A DNA stretch of 12,910 nucleotides from the NCBI GenBank assembly GCA_021030915.1, contig JAGEMR010000275.1:1-12910 (forward strand). The letters are read 5' to 3'. Made by a program: the position numbers and the translations under genes. The DNA is from Astrothelium macrocarpum. Lineage: Eukaryota > Ascomycota > Dothideomycetes > Trypetheliales > Trypetheliaceae. This document shows, piece by piece, positions 1 to 8,736 of this stretch (position 1 is its first letter; each line of letters begins with the position of its first letter). A model generated the notes under the pieces. The model made no database searches, was not told where the DNA came from, and saw nothing but the letters and a program-made list of their open reading frames with translations.

Positions 1-320
1 TTTTTTTGAATTAAATTAATATTTTTTAAATAATTAATAAATAATTCTTTTTAATATCAATTTATGAATTTTTTAATTTAATTAATTTTATAAATAATAT
101 TAATAATATTATAAATAAAATTATATATCATTTGATATATAAAAATAAATCATAATTCGAAAATTTATTTATATAAATATAAAAAATGAATTCTTCTATT
201 TTTTTAAAATTAATCTGAATATTTCGATAAAAATTTTGAATATTGATAATATTCTTTTTAAAATGACCTCGTAATATAAAATAGATGATATTATATTTTC
301 TAATAATTGATTTGATATTA
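1..320. repeat. AT-rich block, left edge of an isochore (RIP-like)
   Basis: Almost pure A/T sequence with only a few G or C bases per 60. No open frame of any credibility is present. Remaining C is mostly in TCA, TCT or CG, and remaining G mostly in TGA, AGA or CG, the same residual pattern as the right-hand block. This is what heavily RIP-mutated (repeat-induced point mutation, C-to-T) repeats look like in filamentous ascomycetes; RIP is inference from composition. The original element cannot be recognised. The transition to normal composition runs over about 320-420. Confidence 0.75.
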
Positions 321-387
321 GACTATTTCTGATTTCTCAGATCAGTAAGAACGACGTTAATTGGAGTCATATTGGTGGAGTTATTGA

Positions 388-636
388 ATTTCAAAGATTT
401 GTGCGCTATTCAAAAAAAGGTGTCGGAATGGTGGTCCGAGCGGTGTGGTGGGGAATACTCCTAGATTGCCCGCGGTCAAGGAGTTGGATCGGAAATATAA
501 TGATTTACACCGCACACGGTCTGGTTGGGAGAAGATTCAAGAGCAGATCAAATCGGCCAAGGAGCACAAGGAAGAGCAATGTCAACAGAATAGAGTTGCA
601 TATTACGAGTCCCGTTTCGGCAAGAATAGTGAGTGA
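388..636 (+). pseudogene. Possible coding remnant or exon, Lys/Glu/Gln-rich, no ATG
   Basis: An 82-codon open stretch follows a TGA at 385-387 and ends at TGA 634-636. It has no in-frame ATG. From about codon 28 its composition looks protein-like: charged, Lys/Glu/Gln-rich, with a probable helical or coiled-coil character (for example the segment KIQEQIKSAKEHKEEQ). A GTGAGT donor at 629 overlaps the stop, so it might be an internal exon. A run of seven A at 412-418 near its start could mark a frameshift. It lies immediately inside the AT-rich block, so the 5' part may have been destroyed or replaced. I do not recognise the family. It could also be chance. Confidence 0.3.
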
Positions 637-1267
637 TGCTCAAGGATCCACTCGAAGCGTGGCCTGGATATTCCAGTGATTTTCTGCGGTGCTCAAGTCG
701 GCTATTAGGACATGCGACGGAGATCTTCGTGTACAAGACAGTACTCTATTTTAATTTAATGGCGCAATAAAGTGTGCAGATTGTCATGAATGATGATGGA
801 GTATATAGCTATTCCTGGAGTTTCAGTATTGCGGGGACGAGATGACCACATCGGAGTGATAAGTTTTACATTATGTCACACACGCTATTGATATGGATAG
901 CGCCAGGGGTTGTAATTAAAAATGTTACCGATCGCCGAAAATTGAAGAATAGCCGTGTACATGTTCGGGAGTCACTTTCGAGCTGTTCGACATGTGAGAC
1001 TCTCTATCGAAAGATGTCTTTGATAAACGCAACGTGTAATATAATCGAGCGTCTCTCTAACTTGTGTGTCGCGAATCATATTCTTTGCGATTTGTGACGT
1101 TTCTTATTGCAAACTTTGGTGAGATACCCTGCTGTTCTCAGGGTATTTGAATATCGCCTATGTATTAGCTGGAAGGGGGTTCATTTTAATTCTATCGATA
1201 TATAAGCATAACTAAGCAACCGTCTTGTTCCAGGGAAATATTCTTCGTAAAGAAACACGCAAACCAC
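637..1267. other. Gene-poor stretch, no supported gene
   Basis: No open frame here has convincing composition or splice structure. The short plus-strand frame around 873-1097 shows no recognisable motif. The only structure I see is a perfect 8-bp inverted repeat at 1124-1146 (ATACCCTG / CAGGGTAT, 7-nt loop). The right part should contain the 3' UTR and polyadenylation region of the minus-strand reductase ending at 1268. Confidence 0.5.
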
Positions 1268-2234
1268 CTAGTCTTCAATAGATCCCTCCCCATAGAACAC
1301 CTTAATCGGTAACCAACCGTCCTTGCATACCTTGAACCGATCGGGAAGGTGATCAAGCTGAGTTATTTCCTCCTTGCTGAGTTCCCATCCATCGAGCTCA
1401 AAGTTCTTCTCGATGCGTGATGCTGTAACCGACTTGGGAATTACGCTGGTGCCCCTCTGGAGACCCCACATAAGCCTGACGACATTAGCTGGGTAATATC
1501 AATTAGATGAAAAGTGGTTCGACTGACATGCATTGCTGTGGCGTCTTGCCTTTAGCTTCGGCAAGCTTGAGCAGGGTCTGATCCTTGTATAGAGGCGAGT
1601 CTGTCGACCCAAGGCAAGAATAAGCGGTGCAGTGAATACCTTTCGACTTGTTGTACTCGAGTAGTTTTGGTGATGGACAGTTGGGATGAAGCTCTATCTG
1701 GTTGACAGCAGGCACGATCTTGCAGCTTGGGTCATCGAGGAGCTTCGTGAGAGTTGGAATGGCAAAATTGGAGACACCAATGTTTTTGACACGACCAGAG
1801 GCTGGAAGCTTCTGCATCTCTTGCCAAGTCTTGATGAAGTTCCAGTCAGGCAGGTGCTTCTTCTTGTCGTTTGGATCAGTAGAGGATGGCCAATGCATAA
1901 GATACAGGTCGACGTAGTCTAGCTGCAAGCTCTTCAGGGAGCTTGTAATGCCGTCTTCAACAACATGATGCCAGGTATTGTCAAGCTTGGTCGTGACCCA
2001 AATCTGATCGCGAGGAATGCCAGAATCCTTAATGCCCAAACCAACTTCGTGTTCATTGCCATAGGCAAGAGCAGTGTCGATATGACGATAACCAGCTTTG
2101 AGGGCGGCCTTGACAGCCTCACGAACTTCGTTGGGCTTGGACTGCCAGGTTCCCAATCCCACAGTGGGCATTTTGGCGCCGGTGTTTAGAGTAAAGGTCC
2201 ATTTAGTATGATTGAGATCTTGCTGGTCAGCCAT
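1268..2234 (-). CDS. NADPH-dependent aldo-keto reductase, Gcy1/Gld1 glycerol dehydrogenase type
   Basis: Two exons, 2234-1528 and 1475-1268, give 304 aa. The 52-nt intron (1476-1527) has donor GTCAGT, a CTAAT branch site and a CAG acceptor, and joins QQCM to LMWGLQRG in frame. The enzyme should reduce aldehydes or ketones with NADPH in the cytosol; the nearest characterised group in fungi is Gcy1/GldB/Gld1 (glycerol/dihydroxyacetone interconversion), but substrate is inferred. The full (beta/alpha)8 fold is covered. Catalytic tetrad: Asp53 and Tyr58 (HIDTALAYGNE), Lys83 (TTKLD), His114 (LMHWP). Cofactor residues are in GVSNF (152-157), NQIELHPN (178-185) and IPKS (248-251), plus Arg256. The start is the first ATG before the conserved LNTGAKMPTVGLGTW. 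The C-terminal FKVCKDGWLPIKVF resembles the Gld1 group. It is divergent from ATP10; on its sense strand a pyrimidine-rich tract lies at about 2280-2310, just upstream of the ATG. Homology assigned from memory. Confidence 0.93.
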
Positions 2235-2783
2235 GACGAAATTTGCAGATTTCAGTGCTCAGGTTGAAGTACTGATTGAGAGAGGAAATGAAGAAGGAAA
2301 GAGGAGGTTCGGTGCCAGAGTGACACAGTAACGACCCACATTAAGTAGGAATGCACATTCACCACTGGGTAACGTAGCATCACGACTTCCTCTTTTGTGA
2401 GCACGGCTGAGTCCACCGTCATTCATTATTTAAAATCATGTGGGGCAAGATATCTAGCTCCAAGACCCAACGCTCACCATGACTCGTAGAATCACGTTGG
2501 AGCATGTTAGCACATGCAGTGAGGATCGGTGTGTGCAGAATCTTATATGCGAGATCCAAAGCATGGTCTGATTCACGCGAGCGGCGGTCTCAGCGGTTGT
2601 TGAAATAGTGCGTTCAGTTGACCCCTGACTGCGTAATTGGCCCAACGCGTGCATCACCGCCTGCTTAGTGCGAACGCCTATCACTTATGTAACTGCATCA
2701 AACATTTTTTCTCTGCATCCCAACTCTCTACTGCAGTCCACCCTCTGAACTGCAGCAAATCTCTCCACTATACGTGCGCAAAC
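2235..2783. promoter_or_regulatory. Divergent promoter region between the reductase and ATP10
   Basis: A 549-bp non-coding interval lies between two start codons facing away from each other, so it must hold both 5' UTRs and promoters. Near the reductase there is a purine tract on the plus strand (2278-2308), which is CT-rich on the reductase's sense strand, a common feature of fungal core promoters. One CCCCT (2621-2625), the reverse complement of the stress element AGGGG, lies about 390 bp from the reductase ATG. No TATA box is convincing. Assignment of individual sites is inference. Confidence 0.45.
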
Positions 2784-3878
2784 ATGCGCTGTCAACCACC
2801 AAACCCATTCATTCGCTTTTCAACATTTAGTCAAACCTCAATCTGCATACGGTGCCAATTCCGACTCCGCCGCGCCTACTCTAGCCTCTCGAATGCCCAA
2901 ACTACTTCCAAAAAATCGCAATCGTCAGCTTCTCCACCCCTCGACCACCGATCTACGCGCTCGAAATCCAGCCCCATACCCACAAGCGATGCATCCTCCT
3001 CAGCCTCCTCCATCCCACCTCCGGCCCCCCTTGGCCGCCCGATCGGCGTCCCCTTTCCCCCCAGCCCTGGCGAGAACTCTGGTCGCGACCATCGCTCCTG
3101 GCGCGAACGATATAGCGATGCGCTAAACCGGGAGAAGAACGCGGCGCGACGAGCGCAGCTGACAGAAGCCATGCTACGAAAGCCATACTTTCGGGATTGG
3201 ACGCGGATGGCGCAGCACGAGGGGAAGACGTTTGTTGCAAATCCGAGACTGTTCAAGGCTGATCGTGCACTGTGGTTCCCGAATCTCATGGGGGAGACGC
3301 TGGAGAAGGGAAAGAAGGAGGAGGATACGACGACGGTGGTCAAGGGGAAGGTGAGCTTAGTGGGGATCTATAGCAATGAATGGGCGCTTAGGCAGGTGCA
3401 GAGCTTTTGGGGCGAGAAGGATAATAAGGAGGTGGGTGAAGTGCTGAGGGAGAATGGGGATGTGGCGCAGACTGTGGATGTTAATGTGGAGCAGAGAGGG
3501 CTGCAGTACTGGATTTTGAAGGCGTTTTTGTATCGCCTAAGGAAGCAAAGAGAGGTGAAGGATTACGGGAAGTACTTCATTGTGAGGAGAGGGATTACGG
3601 ATGAAATGAAAGAAACGATTGGAGTATTAAATAGTAAGGTTGGGTATGTTTACTTACTAGATGGCGAGTGTAGGATAAGATGGGCTGGAAGTGGACCGAG
3701 CTGGCCAGAAGAACGGAAAGAATTGGTAAGGGGCCTACGAAAACTAATACAGGAGGCAAGAGGTAAAGAAGGTGAAAAAGAAAAATCAGAACCAGACGAG
3801 GTCAACCAAGAGACTTTATCTGAAGGTGGCCAATCGCCAAATAGCGAGCCACAAAAGCAGGCTATTGCTGCCAATTGA
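2784..3878 (+). CDS. ATP10: Mitochondrial ATP synthase assembly factor Atp10
   Basis: Single exon, 364 aa. Atp10 is a mitochondrial inner-membrane-associated chaperone that helps assemble the Fo subunit Atp6 into ATP synthase. Residues 1-35 form a typical presequence: Arg- and Ser-rich, no acidic residue, with the CIRCQF motif common in fungal mitochondrial precursors. Residues 36-80 are a low-complexity Ser/Pro/Thr linker. The Atp10 domain runs from about 82 to 325: PLGRPIG (82-88), GENSG (96-100), PYFRDW (134-139), FPNLMG (165-170), GKYFIVRRGITDE (262-274), LNSKVGYVYLLDGECRIRWAG (282-302) and EERKELVRGLR (309-319). The last 40 residues are hydrophilic and probably variable. The start is the first ATG in frame (context AAC before it); the frame stays open back to 2637, where the codon is TTG, not ATG. 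The yeast protein is shorter (about 280 aa), mainly because of the N-terminal linker. The gene ends 167 bp from the convergent GOS1 stop. Confidence 0.93.
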   Translation: MRCQPPNPFIRFSTFSQTSICIRCQFRLRRAYSSLSNAQTTSKKSQSSASPPLDHRSTRSKSSPIPTSDASSSASSIPPPAPLGRPIGVPFPPSPGENSGRDHRSWRERYSDALNREKNAARRAQLTEAMLRKPYFRDWTRMAQHEGKTFVANPRLFKADRALWFPNLMGETLEKGKKEEDTTTVVKGKVSLVGIYSNEWALRQVQSFWGEKDNKEVGEVLRENGDVAQTVDVNVEQRGLQYWILKAFLYRLRKQREVKDYGKYFIVRRGITDEMKETIGVLNSKVGYVYLLDGECRIRWAGSGPSWPEERKELVRGLRKLIQEARGKEGEKEKSEPDEVNQETLSEGGQSPNSEPQKQAIAAN

Positions 3879-4045
3879 TAACGATACACGTCCTGATTGA
3901 TGTAGATGATATCTATCATACATAAAGAATCATCCCTCTGGCATCAAAACTCCATAAACGTCCACCATTCCCGCAAAAGGAAATGCATACACGCCTGCTA
4001 GTAAAATTCAATCTGCACCCTGGAACCATTCCCTCCCCAACCATG

Positions 4046-4873
4046 CTACCTAAAAAACAGCAACACCAAAAAGCACACCCCAATAAACACTCCCAACACA
4101 ATCCCATCCCTCCTCTTCTTCGCCCCAATCCGCCCAATCAACCCATTCATCCCGGGCACCTGCCCCACCACCCCAACAATCCGCCGCTGCACACTGCCCA
4201 ACATCTCGCGATCGACGCGGAAGCTCTCCTGCACGGCATACGCCTGGCTGAGCACCTGGTCCGCGACGCTGTGGCTGCCCTCGATGCGGCGCCGCTCGTC
4301 GAGCATGTAGTCGGCCTCGGCCGCCTCGGGATCCGCAGCGTGGTGGGGCCCCGGCGACCGCTGGCGCGCGCGGTACGTGTCGATGTCGGAGCGCACCGAT
4401 GACAGCAGGTTTGCGCGCGCGCGGTTCTCTGACAACTGGCTGCGGAGCCGGGCGAGCTCGCGTCGGTGGTCGGAGAGGATCTCGCGGTGCCGTGAGAGGT
4501 TGTTTTGTTTGAGTGCGGAGGAGGTTAGGGCGCTTTCGGAGTCGAGGAGGCGGGTGAGTTGGGCGATGAGGGCTTCGCGCTGGAGGGGAGAAAGGAGCTT
4601 AGTGTTTGAGTTGGAGGGTTGGGAGTGGGAACATATGTACTTTTTCAAGAATGTCGTTTAGTTGGTTTTCTGTTCGTTCTTCATCTTCGGTGGGTTTGGC
4701 GGGGATGTTGGTCATGGAGGCATATTGAGAGTAGGTGTGGAATAAGGTCTCTGTCTTTGTAGGTAGGTAGTTAGTAAAGAATCTCTGTTTGCATGTGCTG
4801 ATGAGCTTGCCTGGGTTTCTAGAGATCTCGCCTGCTGGCGAAGTTGCGCCCATCCACCTCCCGACGAAGCCAT
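4046..4873 (-). CDS. GOS1: Golgi Qb-SNARE Gos1 (GOS28 family)
   Basis: Three exons, 4873-4811, 4754-4641 and 4579-4046, give 236 aa. Gos1 mediates vesicle fusion within the Golgi and retrograde traffic, together with Sed5, Ykt6 and Sft1. Intron 1 (56 nt) has a GC donor (CAG|GCAAGC), a perfect TACTAAC branch site and an AAG acceptor. Intron 2 (61 nt) has GTACAT, CTAAG and CAG. The join yields WAQLRQQARSLETQ-TETLFHTYSQ and NDILEK-REALIAQL, both matching the family. The N-terminal helical domain covers about 1-125, an acidic spacer 136-150, the SNARE motif about 155-210, and a single C-terminal membrane anchor about 217-235 after a basic KKRRD, so it is tail-anchored with the body in the cytosol. 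Asp182 stands where GOS28 has the zero-layer Gln. Length is close to yeast Gos1 (223 aa). The 63-nt first exon depends on the GC-AG intron; ATG 4873 has A at -3. Confidence 0.9.
4755..4810 (-). other. GC-AG intron (GOS1 intron 1)
   Basis: The 56-nt intron begins GCAAGC after exon ...CCCAG and ends ...CAAAG, with TACTAAC about 18 nt before the acceptor. AG|GCAAG is the typical context of the minor GC donor class spliced by the major spliceosome. No GT close by restores the reading frame into the conserved N-terminal helix, so the GC donor is needed for the family-like protein. Confidence 0.75.
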
Positions 4874-5082
4874 AATCTTTCAATGTTCTTGCCAAGCAGG
4901 CGTGAGTAGCAGACTAAGCCATGGTCATGTTCTGCCGCGCGGATAAAGAGCCAACCATCCCCTTCATCACGGCTGAACTTCGGCATATCGTCGCTTCCCA
5001 CCCGCACACCTCCAAAATTCAATTCAAACAAACTCGCGGTAGATTATCCCATTGCTAAAGTCGTCATTCCACATCACCTACA
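4874..5082. promoter_or_regulatory. Short bidirectional promoter, GOS1 / RPL35
   Basis: Only 209 bp separate the GOS1 and RPL35 start codons, which are transcribed away from each other, so both 5' UTRs and promoters must share it. An 8-bp CG-only palindrome CCGCGCGG is at 4935-4942, and a CT/CA-rich tract (about 4993-5013) lies on the RPL35 side. I see no clear TATA box or fungal ribosomal-protein element. Co-regulation is inference. Confidence 0.5.
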
Positions 5083-5728
5083 ATGGTAACTAACTCCATT
5101 ATACCGTTGCCAAATAGTGTCACTGACAGAATCTGCAGGCGCCCTCGGAGAACCGTGTAAAGGCTGCCCAGCTCTGGGGAAAAAACAAGGAAGAACTGAA
5201 ATCCGAACTCGACCGCCTCAAAGGGAACCTCGTCGCTTTACGCACCCAGAAGATTGCTGGCGGTGCCTCATCCAAGCTCAATCAAATGTGAGACATCGCT
5301 TTTTCTGCCGGCTACATTTCCCTCCCCCTCTCAAGCATGATTTTGTGTACTGTTTCGCCACACTCTGCATTCCTACTCTACAAAGCATAAGACTAGCACT
5401 GACGTGCAGCACCGTTTATGCAGCCATGATGTCCGAAAATCAATTGCTCGTGCTCTGACCGTCATCAACGCAAACCAACGCCATCAATTACGCCTCTACT
5501 ACAAGAACAAGAAATATCTCCCACTCGACTTGCGGCCGAAGCAGACACGTGCCATGCGCCGACGGCTGACCAAGGAGGAGGCAAGCCGGGTAACAGAGAA
5601 GCAACGGAAGAGGCAGATTCATTTTCCCCAGAGGAATTTTGCTGTCAAGGTATGTAATAACATTGAACTCAGCGGAGAACAAGTGGAGTATACAGCGATT
5701 GGAGGCTAATGCGTATAAATAGGCATGA
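5083..5728 (+). CDS. RPL35: 60S ribosomal protein L35 (uL29)
   Basis: Four coding exons, 5083-5085, 5139-5287, 5424-5649 and 5723-5728, give 127 aa. uL29 sits near the polypeptide exit tunnel of the cytosolic large subunit. The protein shows AAQLWGKNKEEL, LVALRTQKIAGGASSKLNQI, HDVRKSIARALTVINANQ, YLPLDLRPKQTRAMRRRLT and HFPQRNFAVKA, in family order and nearly usual length (120-127 aa). Introns: 53 nt (GTAACT...CTGAC...CAG), 136 nt (GTGAGA...CTGAC...CAG) and 73 nt (GTATGT...CTAAT...TAG). The first coding exon is the ATG alone and the last is one Ala codon plus TGA, which completes the typical terminal VKA. Reading through intron 1 would hit a stop after 25 codons. Early introns next to the start codon are common in ribosomal protein genes. 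Divergent from GOS1. Family assignment is firm; exact ends rest on splice signals. Confidence 0.93.
5288..5423 (+). other. RPL35 intron 2 with two competing acceptors
   Basis: The donor is GTGAGA and the branch site CTGAC lies at 5399-5403. A first CAG ends at 5409, only 6 nt after the branch site, and a second ends at 5423. Only the second keeps the uL29 frame (NQI-HDVRK). Use of the first would shift the frame and stop within 17 codons. Confidence 0.7.
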
Positions 5729-6501
5729 GTTGAATTGGTCGTAGGAATTCACGGTTTCAAGGGCGCCGAGGTTCGCTTGGGTTTACATTATCGGCTTTAT
5801 TGATGTACTCAAACCAGTGCTTTAGATAGGGCATGATAATGATACATCAACTTTAACCCTATCGGCATCCTCCGTTTGGACGTGGTCTCACATTTTGACG
5901 CACGCAGGACAGTGAGCACTCCATCAAAAGTCTTCGAGACGTGTACTGCATACTTGCGCAGAGTACATGCCTTGCGTCTTTGTCTATACAAGTAGGTTCA
6001 CTAAACCAACCCCTTCACACTTCAAATCACTTTCAATATGCGATCATGTTCCGTGCTGTATCGGATCGAACCCGGACACATGGATGCCATTCTCATTCGC
6101 GACATTCTCGACGCAACTCACACTTAACTTTGTAGGCATGTTCAGTAATGAACCGCGATTTTCGAGAATTTCTAAGTCCTTATTTTCTTCTTGATTGCCA
6201 TCAGCGGTGCGTCTAACTCTCAACACTTCATACAGAGCGTACCTCATTAAGCCGAAATGTTTTTCCAGCGCATCAGACAGACTATAGATGAGCTTTTCGA
6301 TATAGAACAACCAAGAAAAGGTGAGAGCCTTTATTAGTCCCATATTCACTTATCGACTTCTTGAATATGGGCAATATCTCATTTGCCAAGAGCCATGGCA
6401 TAGATTTTGTCACTGTAGAATAAAAGATGTAGCATCAAAAATCCATCGTGAATTCGTTTTATGTTTTTAAATACTCTCTTTCTCGTGCCTTTGAAAGAAC
6501 C
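5729..6501. other. Convergent intergenic region, RPL35 and zinc-finger gene 3' ends
   Basis: This 773-bp interval lies between two stop codons facing each other and should contain both 3' UTRs. No RNA gene could be supported. One minus-strand ATG frame (6044-6343) is open for 99 codons and is listed separately as doubtful; the remaining frames are short and without motifs. Confidence 0.5.
6044..6343 (-). CDS. Doubtful hypothetical ORF, 99 aa
   Basis: An intact ATG-to-TGA frame on the strand of the zinc-finger gene, starting about 160 bp after that gene's stop. Its first 25 residues include a hydrophobic patch (LIKALTFSWLFYIEKLIYSL) followed by a charged Glu/Asn/Lys-rich middle; there is no clear signal peptide cleavage site or domain. 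I do not recognise it. It could be a small gene, an exon of a longer one, or simply open sequence in the zinc-finger gene's 3' UTR. Confidence 0.18.
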   Translation of the reverse strand: MGLIKALTFSWLFYIEKLIYSLSDALEKHFGLMRYALYEVLRVRRTADGNQEENKDLEILENRGSLLNMPTKLSVSCVENVANENGIHVSGFDPIQHGT

Positions 6502-8736
6502 CTATTTCATTCCTCTAATAAGATCTATTTCGCTCTCGGTCGCTAGAGCCGGGAAAAGCCGGTGAAATGCCTGAAAGAAAGGCTCTTGATTTGCACTCCT
6601 GGGCAATTCCATGGTGCTTCCGTTGGAAGTATTTTCCATCTCCCATAGCGATTCCATCGTGAGAGGAGAGCTCCTTCTTCTAAGCAGCGCACTTGACACA
6701 GAGTTCGGTCTGTTGCGCATTTGAAGTTCATCGTGAAAGTAAGACCTAGTATGTGGTGATTAGCATTGACAAGCGTGACATACAGTCTACGCAAAGGAAA
6801 ACTGAGGCAACATGACAGGCCTCAGATTGCATTAGAGGAACACTCACCCTCGCGTATAGTATGGCTCTCCGCGAAGATACAAGTCTACCAAATACCGGGC
6901 GGAATTCTGATGGCCAGGGTCTTCGACAGCGTGTGAAGGAGAGTAACCTGGAACGTAGTCCTGCTTATCATAGAGGTATCTCTTCAGCATAGGCGAATTC
7001 CTTGTATCCCAATCGATAACTGGCTCTAGAACCTGCGCGTCCTCATGGAATGCCGTGGCGGAGGATTGCTTGCCTCGGGCTTTTTCAGTCGAAGGACGTC
7101 CTGGAGTTGCTGTTTCATCTGTTTGTTCAGATTTGGAATCTTCCAGCTTGTAGCTGCGTTCAGGTAAGGTCGGGAGGTCGAAAGACTGGTGTTGAATCCG
7201 GCGGGAAGTCTCCGATCTATGATTGTTCGGCCTGCTTTCCGTCTGAAGAGAATTGTTGACAGAATCCGCATAGTGACCAGTTGCTCCCATAAACGGGTCT
7301 GGCTCAAAGCCTGATGGACTATCATCATAAGACGCATTGCCGCCACCGCCATCACTATTCGATCCATCCGTCTTTTCAGTCTCTGCGTCGCGATCACCGC
7401 TAGATCGCTGCCCTCCATAACCTCCATCATTTCCATTTTCATCGTCGTCTCCACTATCGCTACTCTCATCGCTGCTTGGTTCATCATCCTTGTTGTACCA
7501 AGGCTCGCGCCAGTCGTGCGATACGTTCCATTCGCGACCATCTTCTTGTCCATTGTCAAAATGCTCGATGACGTGGCTATCAAATTGCCCGACCACGTGA
7601 GCAGTATTTTCACATGATTGCGGTATTCGAAACAGTTCTCCACAAAAGCCGCATTGAAAGCCTTTAGGATAGGGGATCTTGTAAGTTGAATGACGAATTG
7701 TGTCTTCAGTATCCGAATTGGGATGCCACTTAAACAAATGATTCTTGAATCTTTCCTTTCGTTCAGTCATATAGGGCTTGTTAGAAATCCGGCGTGCCTC
7801 TGTAGCTGATTCGGCTGGAAAATGGCATTCTGAACAGCGATACACAGTATGTGGTTGCCGTGTATGTCTGTGGCGCTTCCAGCTTGAGGCGTTGTTTGTC
7901 CGATAAGTGCAGTCTCTGGATGTACATTGATACCGACCTTGGTTCTTTCGTTGACGCTTTGGTAGCTCACAGCCTCTCTTCGCACGCATATCGACGAATG
8001 CTAGCACCTCCGCGAAGCCTAAGTCGGTATGGGTAACCTCGGAGCTCAATGGTATGTTCGAGGGTGGTTCGTCATCTAGTGAAAGCTCCCCATTGAGCCA
8101 CTCTGTGACATCTTTGGGAGAACTTCTCGTCAGTATTGATAAAGCATTTATCTGATCACTATCAGGCGGTCTATCTTTTGCATTTAGATGATTCAACCCT
8201 TCCGACAAGAGCCATAGTCGTAGTATAATTTGATGTACTTCCGAGAAGTCAGAGCACTCTGGTGAGGTTCTACGACGTTTTAAAGCTCGCCGAGGAAGCA
8301 TTGAAGCACTTAAGCTGCTGTTAACTTGTGTCAGACTGTGGATGTCTTTGCAATTGCTGTTGGAGAGTGCTTGCGACATTTCAAGCATTGTTGCAGCTAT
8401 TTCCCCACTTTCGTAGATGTTGTGCTGTGATGAGGAATCTTGCAAATCCGGTAATGATGTCTGGCTCGTCCTTTGCATGTACTGACGGGACTGTGAGCTG
8501 TCATTCAGCGCAGCCAGCGTTTGTGTATCATGGCTTGAATGGGGGCCATCTAAAGAAAACTTCGCAGAGCGGAGTTGTTAGCTAAAGCCTGAAGGGGTGT
8601 CTCAAAAACGTACAAGAATGTCATTTTCCAATGTGTACGAAGCTGATTGCTCAAGGTTCGATACATCATCCAAGTCAGGTGGCATCTGCAGGCTGATACC
8701 GAACAGTGAACTAGGATCATATGGAGAGGCGTCCAT
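6502..8736 (-). CDS. C2H2-type zinc-finger protein, probable transcription factor
   Basis: Three exons, 8736-8614, 8559-6848 and 6745-6502, give 692 aa. Intron 1 (54 nt) has GTACGT, GCTAAC and AAG; intron 2 (102 nt) has GTGAGT, GCTAAT and TAG and joins YYTRG to SYFHDELQMRNRP. A basic cluster RRALKRRR (131-138) and KRQRK (242-246) could be nuclear import signals. Three Cys/His units follow: C253-x4-C258...H271/H273...H278; C283-x2-C286...H315-x4-H320; C344-x2-C347...H370-x3-H374. The third, FQCGFCGELF, resembles the CGFC-type finger of an expanded fungal family often named only 'C2H2 finger domain protein'. After it come an acidic Asp/Ser/Glu tract (about 399-420) and a Gly/Asp/Ser-rich stretch to about 455, then a mostly disordered tail. 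The role (DNA binding in the nucleus) is inferred from the fingers; targets are unknown. The start ATG has G at -3 and +4, but other ATGs lie upstream. Confidence 0.82.

Noticed and set aside
873..1097. 74-codon plus-strand ORF
   Set aside because: No motif, no codon-like composition and no support from neighbouring splice sites.
2637..2783. Extended N-terminus of ATP10 starting at 2637
   Set aside because: The codon at 2637 is TTG. The first in-frame ATG is 2784, which also gives a proper mitochondrial presequence.
2876..3343. 155-codon open frame antisense to ATP10
   Set aside because: It mirrors the GC-rich ATP10 coding region, has no family resemblance and no splice or context support.
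5288..5423. C/D snoRNA inside RPL35 intron 2
   Set aside because: Only an incomplete C box (ATGATT) and a CTGA that coincides with the branch site are present, with no closing stem.
6063..6077. tRNA B-box-like sequence on the minus strand (GGGTTCGATCC)
   Set aside because: No pairing T stem, acceptor stem, anticodon arm or A box is found around it.
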